A stretch of DNA of 64,000 nucleotides from Halichondria panicea (lineage: Eukaryota; Porifera; Demospongiae; Suberitida; Halichondriidae). A model generated the notes under the pieces. It did no database searches. It was not told where the DNA came from and was given only the letters and a program-made list of their open reading frames with translations. Position numbers and translations under genes: made by a program. The stretch lies in the NCBI RefSeq assembly GCF_963675165.1, contig NC_087378.1, positions 6,443,205 through 6,507,204 of the forward strand. The letters run 5' to 3'. Positions 12,070 to 22,891 of this stretch are shown piece by piece (the first letter of the stretch is position 1; each line of letters begins with the position of its first letter).

Positions 12070-12997
12070 TGTCTCCAAGAGAGGTGTTGTGTAGTGTATA
12101 GCTGTAAGTGATGGAGTCACAATACGCCTACTCTTGTGTTACTAAGTGTCATTATTGATTGTATACACTTCACTTGTAGGAATTATGTCTGAAGTTGATG
12201 AAACAACAATAGTTTACACAACTCGTAATTCTGCGTGTGAATGTTTAGTGTATCTCATAGCTAGAAGGATGTATACGTCACTTTTGTGGGTGTGTTGAGT
12301 CTCAATAAGCATTAAGGAAATAACAACCATTGTGTCATAATTACAATGTATATACAGTAACATCTCCTGGTTACCACAACACCGTTAACGCCGACGCATA
12401 TATTGCATGGTTCCAACGGTTGGAACCACAAAATATATAGGCGGAACTATTTTCAAAGTTGCTGCTCTGAACTGGGATAATACAGTCCAAAGAAGCGCAA
12501 AATACTAAAGCTATGGCTTGAAAGCTTAAATCATGAGCAGAATTCAGTTTCTTGCACTATGCTGTCCGTCTATCGCTACGATCAAAACAAAAGAGGGGTG
12601 GGGCTGCTACACTGTTTGCAGTTTTTGTGGATGGGGCTCTCCAGGATGATCATACTGAGCATGTGCAGAAAGCAACTAAATCTCTTCAAGTGTCTCCTAA
12701 TTTTTTGTCCCGGAAATTTTTCTTTGGAGGTTGGCACCTATGCGTTTCAATGCCAGGAACCTACCAATAGCTTTGCATGTGAAGTACCGGTGTGTGGGAG
12801 TTTATCCCCGGTTTTTATTTTCGCGTTATACTGCTCTGCACTCGAAAAACGCGAAATTTTGCACCTCACGAAAATTTCCCGCTATACGGTATTATAGCTA
12901 ACTCAGCATCTTTGTGGGGTCTTATATGAAGTATCAACCCTAAGGATGCATGACATTACTCATTTCAAGTAAATCGATGTATTTATGTAAAAATGTA
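12070..12997. other. Intergenic region, no confident gene
   Basis: It holds short plus-strand open frames near 12552-12897 with no recognisable domain. A small inverted repeat lies at about 12411-12428 (GGTTCCAAC/GTTGGAACC). An end fragment near 12840-12893 (AAATTTCCCGCTATACGG) resembles the TIR of the element at 38720. Confidence 0.4.
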
Positions 12998-13406
12998 GTT
13001 GGGCTTGGCCCCACCCTGGACGTGAACGTAGGGTTGGGCACCACTGCAATGTCAGGTTTGTTCCACGGTACTTAGCTTTAGGGTGTGGCTAAGCATGAAT
13101 ATGATTAATTCCAAGTGGGCGGTAACTGCAAAGCTCAGTTAGAATGCTACTGCAGGAGTCATTCTTGCATACCACTAGCTCTAACTGACCTGGCGTGTTC
13201 CTGGATCAAGCTGGCTTGTCTACTATTGTTGCATTTTGATTTAATTACTAGTTACTGACTCGTTCATGAGCCACGCCTTCAGCACTTGAACTCTGCAATC
13301 TGATTGGGCTGCAGCAGCAGGAACAAACCTGACATTGCAGTGGTGCCCAACACATTGCAGTGGTGCCCAACCCTACGTTCGCGTCCAGGGTGGGGCCACG
13401 CCCAAC
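12998..13406. mobile_element. 409-bp TA-flanked MITE with ~65-bp TIRs
   Basis: The ends are GTTGGGCTTGGCCCCACCCT and the near-complement GGGTGGGGCCACGCCCAAC, flanked by TA on both sides (12996-12997 and 13407-13408). The inverted match extends through AACGTAGGGTTGGGCACCAC to GGTTTGTTCC. A 21-bp segment of the right arm is duplicated in tandem near 13335-13370. It is non-autonomous. Confidence 0.8.
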
Positions 13407-13820
13407 TAGTAAAAATGTGATTATTTGTGCAAATCTGTGTGTGAAGATTGAGCTCTGAGTACGCTAAGATACTCGTGTGATAATAAATTTGTTGAGACTA
13501 ATTGAGCATTTGTAACCTAGCTGCTTGAGTATACTTAAAATGTGAGATCCGGTATGCAATGTATAGTAGTATGTACGTACTGTATAATAATTATTAATGT
13601 ACATCACTATTAGGTGTTATAATTGTTAGTACACAGTGTTTGCATGCGCTTCGATTTTACTGTTACTGCATGTAAGTAGTAGAGTGAATGAACATAAAGT
13701 TGTGCTTGAATTTCATTAAACAAGCTAGGCAATACAAGTTAGTAGCTATATATAGTCTGTACACAATTAAGTCATATAATCTCTATGATTTCCAGTTTAG
13801 TAGGTATAATGCCATATTCA
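13407..13820. other. 3' flank of sushi gene B
   Basis: No gene is visible. The sequence around 13438-13560 (AAGATTGAGCTCTGAGTA and onward) recurs near 38395-38530, next to a degenerate copy of the last exon of gene B, so it marks an old segmental duplication of the 3' end of gene B. Confidence 0.5.
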
Positions 13821-16800
13821 TCAGTAGTGAATGGCAACACATTTTGGAGAATTATTGTTCCACACACCAGCTCTGCACACACGAATGCTGGCCCCAACAA
13901 GGTTAAATCCCAAGGCGCAGCTGTACTTAGCCACCTGGCCAAAGTGTGTATCAGTAATCTTCACCCACCCATTCTTGATTTTGGGTAACACTGGGCAGGT
14001 CTTTGCTGCATATTTGGAAATGTAAATAAAAATCAGAAATCAACCAGGTTTTTACTCACCTTTGCAAGACGGAGCTTCTCCTGTCCACTTCCCACTGTCC
14101 TGACACTTTCTCCATCCCACACCCATGAGATCATACCCAGCATTACATGAGTAGTCAGCTCTGTCTCCTGGTTTCCTGCCGCTAACACGTATTTTGCCGA
14201 ATTTTATAGCTTTAAGTGCTGGACAAAGAATTCCTAGAACAGAGTTTGTAGATACTTTATCAAAAAGCATTTCATAAAAGTCATTTAAGTCATACTTTTA
14301 CAAGTTGGAGTTTCTCCCGTCCATTGTCCGTTGTCTTGACACTTTCTCCATCCCACACCCTTCAGACTGAACCCATCATTGCAGGAGTAGTCTGCTCTGT
14401 TTCCAGGGTACCTTCCCCCTACACGCACTTTGCCATTAGCTGGGGCAATCAAAGCTGGGCACTGGACTCCTAAAGGTAGTGATGAATACATAAATTATGG
14501 CTGCTAACACATTGAAGCAGTTCACTCACTTTCACAGGTTGGGGCTTCTCCCTTCCATTTTCCATTGTCCTGACACTTTCTCCATCCCACACCCTTCAGA
14601 CTGAACCCATCATTGCAGGAATAGTCGGCTCTGTTTCCAGGGTACCTTCCCCCTACACGCACTTTTCCATTAGCTGGGGCAATCAGAGCTGGGCACTGGA
14701 CTCCTATATAAAGGTAGTGATGAATACATAAATTATGGCGGTAAACACATTGAAGCAGTACACTCACTTTCACAGGTTGGGGCTTCTCCCATCCATTGTC
14801 CGTTGTCCTGACACTTTCTCCATCCCACACCCTTCAGACTGAACCCATCATTGCAGGAGTAGTCTGCTCTGTTTCCAGGGTACCTTCCCCCTACACGCAC
14901 TTTTCCATTAGCTGGGGCAATCAGAGCTGGGCATTGGACTCCTAAAGGTAGTGATGAATACATAAATTATGGCGGCTAACACATTAAAGCAGTTCACTCA
15001 CTTTCACAGGTTGGGGCTTCTCCCGTCCATTGTCCGTTGTCCTGACACTTTCTCCATCCCACACCCTTCAGACTGAACCCATCATTGCAGGAGTAGTCGG
15101 CTCTCTTTCCAGGGTACCTTCCCCCTACACGCACTTTTCCATTAGCTGGGGCAATCAGAGCTGGGCACTGGACTCCTATATAAAGGTAGATGAATACATA
15201 AATTACGGCGATAAACACATTGAAGCAGTACACTCACTTTCACAGGTTGGGGCTTCTCCTGTCCATTGTCCGTTGTCCTGACACTTTCTCCATTCCACAC
15301 CCATGAGATCATACCCAGCATTACATGAGTAGTCAGCTCTCTCTCCTGGTTTCCTGCCGCTAACACGTATTTTGCCGAATTTTATAGCTTTAAGTGCTGG
15401 ACAAAGAATTCCTAGAACAGAGTTTGTAGATACTTTATCAAAAAGCATTTCATAAAAGTCATTTAAGTCATACTTTTACAAGTTGGAGTTTCTCCCGTCC
15501 ATTGTCCGTTGTCTTGACACTTTCTCCATCCCACACCCTTCAGACTGAACCCATCATTGCAGGAGTAGTCTGCTCTGTTTCCAGGGTACCTTCCCCCTAC
15601 ACGCACTTTGCCATTAGCTGGGGCAATCAAAGCTGGGCACTGGACTCCTAAAGGTAGTGATGAATACATAAATGATGGCTGCTAACACATTGAAGCAGTT
15701 TACTCACTTTCACAGGTTGGGGCTTCTCCCTTCCATTGTCCATTGTCCTGACACTTTCTCCATCCCACACCCTTCAGACTGAACCCATCATTGCAGGAAT
15801 AGTCAGCTCTGTTTCCAGGGTACCTTCCTCCTACACGCACTTTTCCATTAGCTGGGGCAATCAGAGCTGGGCACTGGACTCCTATATAAAGGTAGATGAA
15901 TACATAAATTACGGCGATAAACACATTGAAGCAGTACACTCACTTTCACAGGTTGGGGCTTCTCCTGTCCATTGTCCGTTGTCCTGACACTTTCTCCATC
16001 CCACACCCTTCAGACTGAACCCATCATTGCAGGAGTAGTCTGCTCTGTTTCCAGGGTGTCTTCCTCCTACAAGCACTTTGCCATTAGTTGGGGCAATCAG
16101 AGCTGGGCACTGGACTCCTAAGGGATTAGTGTCAATTATGGCGGTATACACATAGAAGCAGTACACTCACTTTCACAAGTTGGAGCTTCTGCCGTCCATT
16201 TTCCGTTGTCTTGACACTTTCTCCATCCCACACCCTTCAGACTGAACCCATCATTGCAGGAGTAGTCTGCTCTGTTTCCAGGGTGTCTTCCTCCTACACG
16301 CACTTTGCCATTAGCTGGGGAAATCAGAGCTGGGCACTGGACTCCTAAAGGTAGTGATGAATACATAAATTATGGCGGCTAACATATTAAAGCAGTGTAC
16401 TCACTTTCACAGGTTGGGGCTTCTCCTGTCCATTGTCCATTGTCCTGACACTTTCTCCATCCCACACCCTTCAGACTGAACCCATCATTGCAGGAGTAGT
16501 TTGCTCTGTTTCCAGGGTGCCTTCCTCCTACACGCACTTTGCCATTAGCTGGGGCAATCAGTGCTGGGCACTGGACTCCTAAAGATTAGTGTCAATTATG
16601 GCGGTATACACATAGAAGCAGTACACTCACTTTCACAAGTTGGAGCTTCTGCCGTCCATTTTCCGTTGTCTTGACACTTTCTCCATCCCACACCCTTCAG
16701 ACTGAACCCATCATTGCAGGAGTAGTCTGCTCTGTTTCCAGGGTGTCTTCCTCCTACACGCACTTTGCCATTAGCTGGGGAAATCAGAGCTGGGCACTGG

Positions 16801-17398
16801 ACTCCTAAAGGTTACAGTGATGAATACATAAATTATGGCTGCTAACACGTTAAAACAGTTCACTAACTTTCACAAGTTGGGGCTTCTCCTGTCCATTGTC
16901 CGTTGTCCTGACACTTTCTCCATCCTACACCCTTCAGACTGAACCCATCGTTGCATGAGTAGTCTGCTCTATCTCCTGGCTTTATCCCTGATACTCGCAC
17001 TTTACCGTCTTGAGGCGAACTGAGATCAGGACAATTCCTTACAACAGCTGTAAGGAAGTTATATAGAGCTAGTAATACAATTTTGATTTTAAGAGCATTT
17101 TTAGTCAGTCCAGAAGCTTACGTTTGCATACTGGTGGTGGGAAACTCCAAACGCCAAGCTTTTCCCAAAATTTTAAGCTGAGTTTGCAAACAGATTGGGT
17201 GTAGCCCGAGAGCTCATATCCCTCATTACATAGGAATACCACTTTCCATCCGATGGGGTAGTGAGATTTTACAGGGCGGAAATAACCATTCTCTGGAGCG
17301 ACAGGAGCACTGCAAGTTATTGTTGGCACATATAGGGCTGTGCTCTGACAGGTGAACACTGCTAAAATCACTGAGATGGATACAGCAATGTGCACCAT
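13821..17398 (-). CDS. Sushi gene B: secreted multi-CCP protein, 15 exons
   Basis: Predicted 909-aa secreted protein. Exons: 17122-17398, 16868-17047, 16631-16804, 16405-16578, 16171-16344, 15944-16117, 15708-15881, 15474-15647, 15238-15411, 15002-15175, 14768-14941, 14530-14703, 14296-14469, 14060-14233 and 13821-14005 (TGA). Exon 1 starts MVHIAVSISVILAVFTCQST (signal) plus a CCP with an enlarged third loop. Inner modules have CPALIAPANGKVRVGGRYPG, ADYSCNDGFSLKG, WRKCQDN, WTGEAPTC. The last exon (CPVLPKIKNGWV ... VCRAGVWNNNSPKC, then VAIHY and stop) is a different CCP type from that ending genes A and C-G. A 5-exon block (about 1178 bp) and a 2-exon block (460 bp) are tandemly duplicated. 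Introns are about 55-65 bp. There is no membrane anchor. Recognition or adhesion is plausible but unproved. Confidence 0.85.
14060..16415 (-). repeat. Two-copy 5-exon higher-order repeat (1178 bp) in gene B
   Basis: Exon 14060-14233 and exon 15238-15411 share a rare module (GILCPALKAIKFGKIRVSG) with near-identical introns. The neighbouring exons pair at the same 1176-1178 bp offset (14296/15474, 14530/15708, 14768/15944). A younger 460-bp two-exon duplication lies just upstream (16171-16344 against 16631-16804). Confidence 0.8.
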
Positions 17399-17446
17399 TT
17401 TGTTGTCTGTTGTAAGATGAATGGAGTTTTAAACTCTTAGGATACA

Positions 17447-17482
17447 CTTTTATACCTGTCACAGATAACAATTCCATTGTCC
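17447..17482 (-). promoter_or_regulatory. Core promoter of sushi gene B: TATAAAAG plus inverted ACAAT/ATTGT
   Basis: TATAAAAG at 17447-17454 (minus) lies about 50 bp upstream of the ATG. About 13 bp further upstream is ACAAT-TCC-ATTGT (about 17468-17480). The same arrangement occurs at genes C, D, E, F and G. Confidence 0.6.
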
Positions 17483-17650
17483 TTATCATGTCTACAGGTT
17501 TGTTGATTATCAAATTATAGAACCCTTGAACTGTTGCTTTTCTGTAGATGAAATAGTTATAATGTATAGACTCAAACTATAACAAGATTTAATTAAGTGA
17601 CTTCTATTATGACTATAATTATACTATCACCCTTTTTCACTTTTACTTTA

Positions 17651-18705
17651 GCCACAAGTTAACACCCTCTCTTTGTCTACCAGCTATTCTTTGGCTGACT
17701 CTTATGTAATTGCGTACCGTGTTTTCTAACAAACACTTCTTTGTAGACCATCTGCACAAGACCACCCATAGCTAATGAACCACATATTGCTGAGTAATGT
17801 GTACAGACTATAGCCGTCAGTAAAAATATACAAAGAAGTTTTTCACATCTGTGCCTTTTAATTTTATAAGGTGGCTTTCAGCCTATGTTTTCAAGTTGTT
17901 TCCTGGCTTATACTGGCTATAGAATTTATAATTAAGCATACGGGTGTCGGAGGGTTTGCGTTCTCCCTTGTAGGATGTCCCCCCCGGACATCTGACCATA
18001 AGGTAGTGTGTGCCCCCCCCCCCCGTGTGTGTAGTAGCTATCAACAGAGAACAAGGTATGACTGTATATGAGTTTTGTAGATCTATGCATGCTCACCACA
18101 GATGGTTTCACAGCACAATACAAAAAGAAATGATTAAGGGAAATGGTCATGAGAAGTGTGTGTGTGTGCTGAAGGCTTTAGCCACTAGTTAACACCCTCT
18201 CTTTGTCTACAGCTATTCTTTGGCTGACTCTTATGTAATTGCGTACTGTGTTTTCTAACAAACACTTCTTTGTAGACCATCTGCACAAGACCACCCATAG
18301 CTAATTAACCACATATTGCTGAGTAATGTGTACAGACTATATAGCCGTCAGTCAAAATATACAAAGAATTTTTTCACATCTGTGCCTTTTAAAATGGTGG
18401 CTTTCAGCCTATGTTTCCAAGTTGTTTTTCCTGGCTTATATACTGGCTATAAAATTTATTTAAGCATACCGGTGTCGGAGGGTTTGCGTTCTCCCTTGTA
18501 GGATGTCCCCCCCCCCCGGACATCTGACCATAAGGTAGTGTGTGCCCCCCCCCATGTGTGTAGTAGCTATCAACAGAGAACAAGGTATGACTGTATATGA
18601 GTATGCTCACCACAGATAATAATAATTATTGTTTCACAGCACAATACAAAAAGAAATGATTAAGGGAAATGGTCATGAGAAGTGTGTGTGTGTGCTGAAG
18701 GCTAA
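17651..18705. repeat. Tandem duplication, two units of ~530 bp
   Basis: Unit 1 (17651-18180) and unit 2 (18181-about 18705) both start GCCAC.AGTTAACACCCTCT and both contain CATCTGACCATAAGGTAGTG and a poly-C run. A partial third relative starts at 21866, upstream of gene C, so the block travelled with the promoter region of the B/C gene pair. Confidence 0.8.
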
Positions 18706-18825
18706 ACTGTACTTGTCAGCTAACCTAAGAAACTATTCTATAAACATGTACCTACTTACTTAATGTGACACCTAGAGAATGAATGTTTAAAATGAAACGA
18801 ACATACATTGTCCCCACTAAAGTTG

Positions 18826-19030
18826 TTATAATGAAGCTTGACTACATGACCTTGTTACAAGGCTTGTACAGTTTTGATCTATTGCAGGCATTTTGTTCCA
18901 TACATGAGTGATTCTGTTGAAGTAGAAGTGTTCTTGCAGGTTACTCTCACATCGGACGTGTTTCAAGGTAATTCTGTCTGATGATCTTGTGTTCAGATTT
19001 TGTATTGTAACAAACTGTAACACATTAAAT
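18826..19030 (-). mobile_element. LINE reverse-transcriptase C-terminal relic
   Basis: The open frame contains RSSDRITLKHVRCES and YFNRITHVWNKMP, the tail typical of CR1/Jockey-like reverse transcriptases downstream of the catalytic domain. Only this 3' piece remains. It is in opposite orientation to nothing coding nearby. Confidence 0.55.
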
Positions 19031-19759
19031 CTTTCCGTTATATTCTTGAGAGAATTTACTCATAAGAATTTAATCATAAGAATGTGATATCCGACAGTTC
19101 GTAGTAGATACCCATGGTTCTTATAAAAGGAGGCGGTATCTCTCAAGAAAGTACTAGTCAACATACTCTAGCAGCTATATAGAGCATATTAAAGGCAGAA
19201 AAAGGATCAATTCCATGGCCATAGCTTCTGCAACATGTTAAAAGCTAGACGATCCGATCCTAGACTAGTGTATAGCTAGATATACTCTATACTCATGCAA
19301 TACATTTCATCATTGCTTGTCGTTGGAGTATGCACAAAGTTCTAGCTGTCAGCTGCAGGTATTAAATACTTATTATGTAATACTTATTATACGCATGGCC
19401 CTATATACTGATAAGCAACCTAAAACGACTCAGCCTGGGTAATGATACCTGAATGGAGCTACTGATACTAGTATAATGCTAGCCGGCCAGAATTAATTTA
19501 CTATTCAGTAGGCCATAATATAGCTGTAAGATAGGGTGGGGGACATACTACCCTAGGGTCAGATGTCCGGGAGTCATGCACATTGTACCCTAGGGACAGC
19601 TTAATGGGGGACTGTCAACACTATGATACCTGTATCACAAGGTAATTTCACAAGGTAATTTCACTTTATACAATTATCTTCCAGAAACTACAAGTATAAT
19701 TCTTTGTTTATTCACATCATACTTCAATGTTCTGCAAGTTCTTGGATCACTTGTATAGT
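19031..19759. other. Intergenic region 3' of sushi gene C
   Basis: AT-rich, no recognisable gene. A GGGGGACATACTACCCTAGG...CCTAGGGACAGC segment near 19538-19600 is weakly repetitive. Nothing more can be said. Confidence 0.4.
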
Positions 19760-21652
19760 TTAACTTGAATCTGAGCTCGAGTTAGAGCTGCTCGAATCAG
19801 AGCTGCTCGAGTCAGAGCTGCTTGAGTCAGAGCTGCTTGAGTCTGATTTTGATTCCTTCCTATCATCACATGATGGAGTATCCCCAGACCAGTGACCGTT
19901 AGCCCGACATTTTCGAACTGCATGCCCACTCAGTTGGTATCCATAAGAACAGTCATAGAATGCCTTGGAACCAGGTGTAGTGGTCCAGAATTTGACAGAT
20001 CCGTATTTTGGTTTGGGTGGAGGGCCGCAGTCCACACCTGTTGCATAAAAGTATGCATGCAGGGTCACTGATTGTGGTGCGGGCATAAAATACAGGCTAC
20101 CTTTTTTGAGAAACCCCATGCAACTCAGCAAAATATAATTTGTACCCACGTTTACAAATAGGTGCTTCTCCAGACCATTTCCCGTTGTCTTGACACTTTC
20201 TCCATCCCACACCCTTCAGACTGAACCCATCATTGCAGGAGTAGTCTGCTCTGTTTCCAGGGTACCTTCCTCCTACATGCACATTGCCATTATCTGGGGC
20301 AATCAGAGCCGGGCACTGGACTCCTAAAGTTTAGTGTGACGAATACATAAATTATGACAACAAAACATTGAAGCAATACACTCACTTTCACAGGTTGGGG
20401 CTTCTCTCGTCCATTGTCCGTTGTCCTGACACTTTCTCCATCCAACACCCTTCAGACTGAACCCATCATTGCAGGAGTAGTCTGCTCTGTTTCCAGGGTA
20501 CCTTCCTCCTACATGCACGTTGCCATTATCTGGGGCAATCAGAGCTGGGCACTGGACTCCTAAGTTTAGTGTGACGAATACATAAATTATGACAACAAAA
20601 CATTGAAGCAATACACTCACTTTCACAGGTTGGGGCTTCTCCCGTCCAATGTCCGTTGTCCTGACACTTTCTCCATCCCACACCCTTCAGACTAAATCCA
20701 TCATTGCAGGAGTAGTCTGCTCTGTTTCCAGGGTACCTTCCTCCTACATGCACGTTGCCATTATCTGGGGCAATCAGTGCTGGACACTGGACTCCTAAAG
20801 TTTAGTGTGACGAATACATAAATTATGACAACAAAACATTGAAGCAATACACTCACTTTCACAGGTTGGGGCTTCTCTCGTCCATTGTCCGTTGTCCTGA
20901 CACTTTCTCCATCCCACACCCTTCAGACTGAACCCATCATTGCAGGAGTAGTCTGCTCTGTTTCCAGGGTACCTTCCTCCTACATGCACGTTGCCATTAT
21001 CTGGGGCAATCAGAACTGGGCACTGGACTCCTAAGTTTAGTGTGACGAATACATAAATTATGACAACAAGCAATACACTCACTTTCACAGATTGGGGCTT
21101 CTCCCGTCCAATGTCCGTTGTCCTGACACTTTCTCCATCCCACACCCTTCAGACTAAACCCATCATTGCAGGAGTAGTCTGCTCTGTTTCCAGGGTACCT
21201 ACCTCCTACATGCACGTTGCCATTAGCTGGGGCAATCAGAGCTGGGCACTGGACTCCTAAAGTTTAGTGTAACGAATACATAAATCATGAAAAAAATGAG
21301 ATCAGGAAAATTCCTTACAACAGCTGTAAAGATATAGCTATGTAGATCTAGCATTATTCTGAATTAAAAACGTACGTTTGCATACTGGTGGTGGGAAATT
21401 CCAAACCCCAACTCTTTTCCAATATTTGAAAACGAGTTTGCAAACAGATTGGGTGTAGCCCGAGAGCTCATATCCCTCATTACATAGGAATACCACTTTC
21501 CATCCGATGGGGTAGTGAGATTTTACAGGGCGGAAATATCCATTCTCTGGAGCAACAGGAGCACTGCAAGTTATTGTTGGCACATATAGGGCTGTGCTCT
21601 GACAGGTGAACACTGCTAGAATCACTGAGATGGATACAGCAATGTGCACCAT
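19760..21652 (-). CDS. Sushi gene C: secreted CCP protein with Ser/Asp-rich tail, 7 exons
   Basis: Predicted 474-aa secreted protein. Exons: 21376-21652, 21083-21256, 20857-21030, 20621-20794, 20386-20559, 20150-20323 and 19760-20037 (TAA). Exon 1 is nearly identical to exon 1 of gene B (MVHIAVSISVILAVFTC signal, then a CCP). The five inner modules are of the B type (CPALIAPDNGNVHVGGRYPG). The last exon, however, is of the A/D type (CGPPPKPKYGSVKFWTTTPG, then GHWSGDTPSC) and continues into a tail of about 30 residues, almost all Ser and Asp, encoded by a 15-bp repeat. A relic of a lost second exon (GAGATCAGG...TTCCTTACAACAGCTG) sits at about 21297-21330. The tail could bind divalent cations, but that is speculation. 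Confidence 0.82.
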
Positions 21653-21715
21653 TATTCAGTTTGCTTTTCAGTACTGGAGTTTACTATGAAACTCTAGAAT
21701 GGGGGTGGTGCAGTA

Positions 21716-21753
21716 CTTTTATACCTGCACCACTGAGGACAATTACCTATTGT
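21716..21753 (-). promoter_or_regulatory. Core promoter of sushi gene C: TATAAAAG plus inverted ACAAT/ATTGT
   Basis: TATAAAAG at 21716-21723 (minus), and ACAAT-TACCT-ATTGT about 14 bp further upstream (about 21739-21753). The layout matches genes B and D-G. Confidence 0.6.
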
Positions 21754-22891
21754 AGTTGTCCTTATCATGTGTCTACAGCTTAATACGCTTCAACATTCAC
21801 CATTAATTTGTTACTTGCATTTCATAAGTATTATGACTGAGATTTGTCAGTTTCACTTTGACTTAGCCGCTAGTTTCACACCCTCTCTTTGTCTATAGCT
21901 ATTCTTTGAACTGGAGATTATGTAATTAGTACTGCTTATCTTGTTTATAAATAAACACTGTCTTGTTTAGGTGTCGGACCACCCATGCATGACAGCTAGC
22001 ATAAAATTTAACCATCTGTTGAATTTAAATTTAGTTTTATGCCAGGAAATTCTCACGACACAAGTACGTAGTAGTTCCATCATAGTCACAATATTGCCTC
22101 ATTCCCAGCCCAATTAAAAACTATTGTGGTATCTCTGTCAACACAAGCATACAACTCCAAACTCCTTTTTGGAGTGGTAGCACTATTAAATAATTCCTAG
22201 GCCACTCCCTCGGTAGTGTCATATTGTATGACCTCTACTAGTACATTGTCAGGGGTACATTGCAGTCACAATTACTGCCTTATTCCGCCCAATTTCTCAC
22301 TAAACAAGATGCTCATAGAGCATTCACCCCGTGTATGAGCTTCATTGCACAGCAGCGAAACATCAAATAACTTTTTACCGTAATGACCTTATTAATTAGT
22401 GATCATGAAGATTGTGAATCTAAGCATTCGGTATCTAGAAAGCAACGATTAGATCGATTATAAATTTTTCGTCTTCGAAGATCGCCTACAAGTTTCAACT
22501 ATAATTATTATTTTTAACTACTGTCTCATTTAATAGCAGTTAAAGCAGTCCATGAAAGTGTCTAGTTTGCTCAAACAGCTCACTTTTGTGTCCACACACA
22601 CACAACGATCACTATATACCCCTGTTGTGGCAAACTAGAGAGATTGATCATCAATATAGACCATGCATATGCTTGCAGTACAGCTTTCTTGCGTTAAGCA
22701 CAATCCTTGTATCTGTTTTAAAATTAGTGCAGTTAGCAATCACAATAACGGCATGTCTCAATTAAATTGACAATTTACAATCAGTTTCATAAACATCAAT
22801 CACTGTATAGCAAAAGATTGTTTATCACTAGTTATGTACTATGTTCTTAAAAGTTCTTAGTTCTTAGATGTGGTTCAGTAGATCGCGAGTC
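21754..22891. other. Intergenic region between sushi genes C and D
   Basis: No gene recognised. From 21866 there is a relic of the repeat that is duplicated upstream of gene B. Near 22080 and 22260 is a short direct repeat (TAGTCACAAT... against CAGTCACAAT...). At about 22625 the marker TGTGGCAAACTAGAGAGATT begins the 3' flank shared by all D-type units. Confidence 0.5.

Noticed and set aside
12552-12897. Plus-strand frames of 72 and 112 codons
   Set aside because: No domain, no splice context and overlapping frames with equal merit; probably chance.
13821-14005. Treating this region as non-coding because no long open frame starts there
   Set aside because: Read after a CAG acceptor in phase 1 it gives a clean four-cysteine CCP with a stop, so it is kept as the last exon of gene B.
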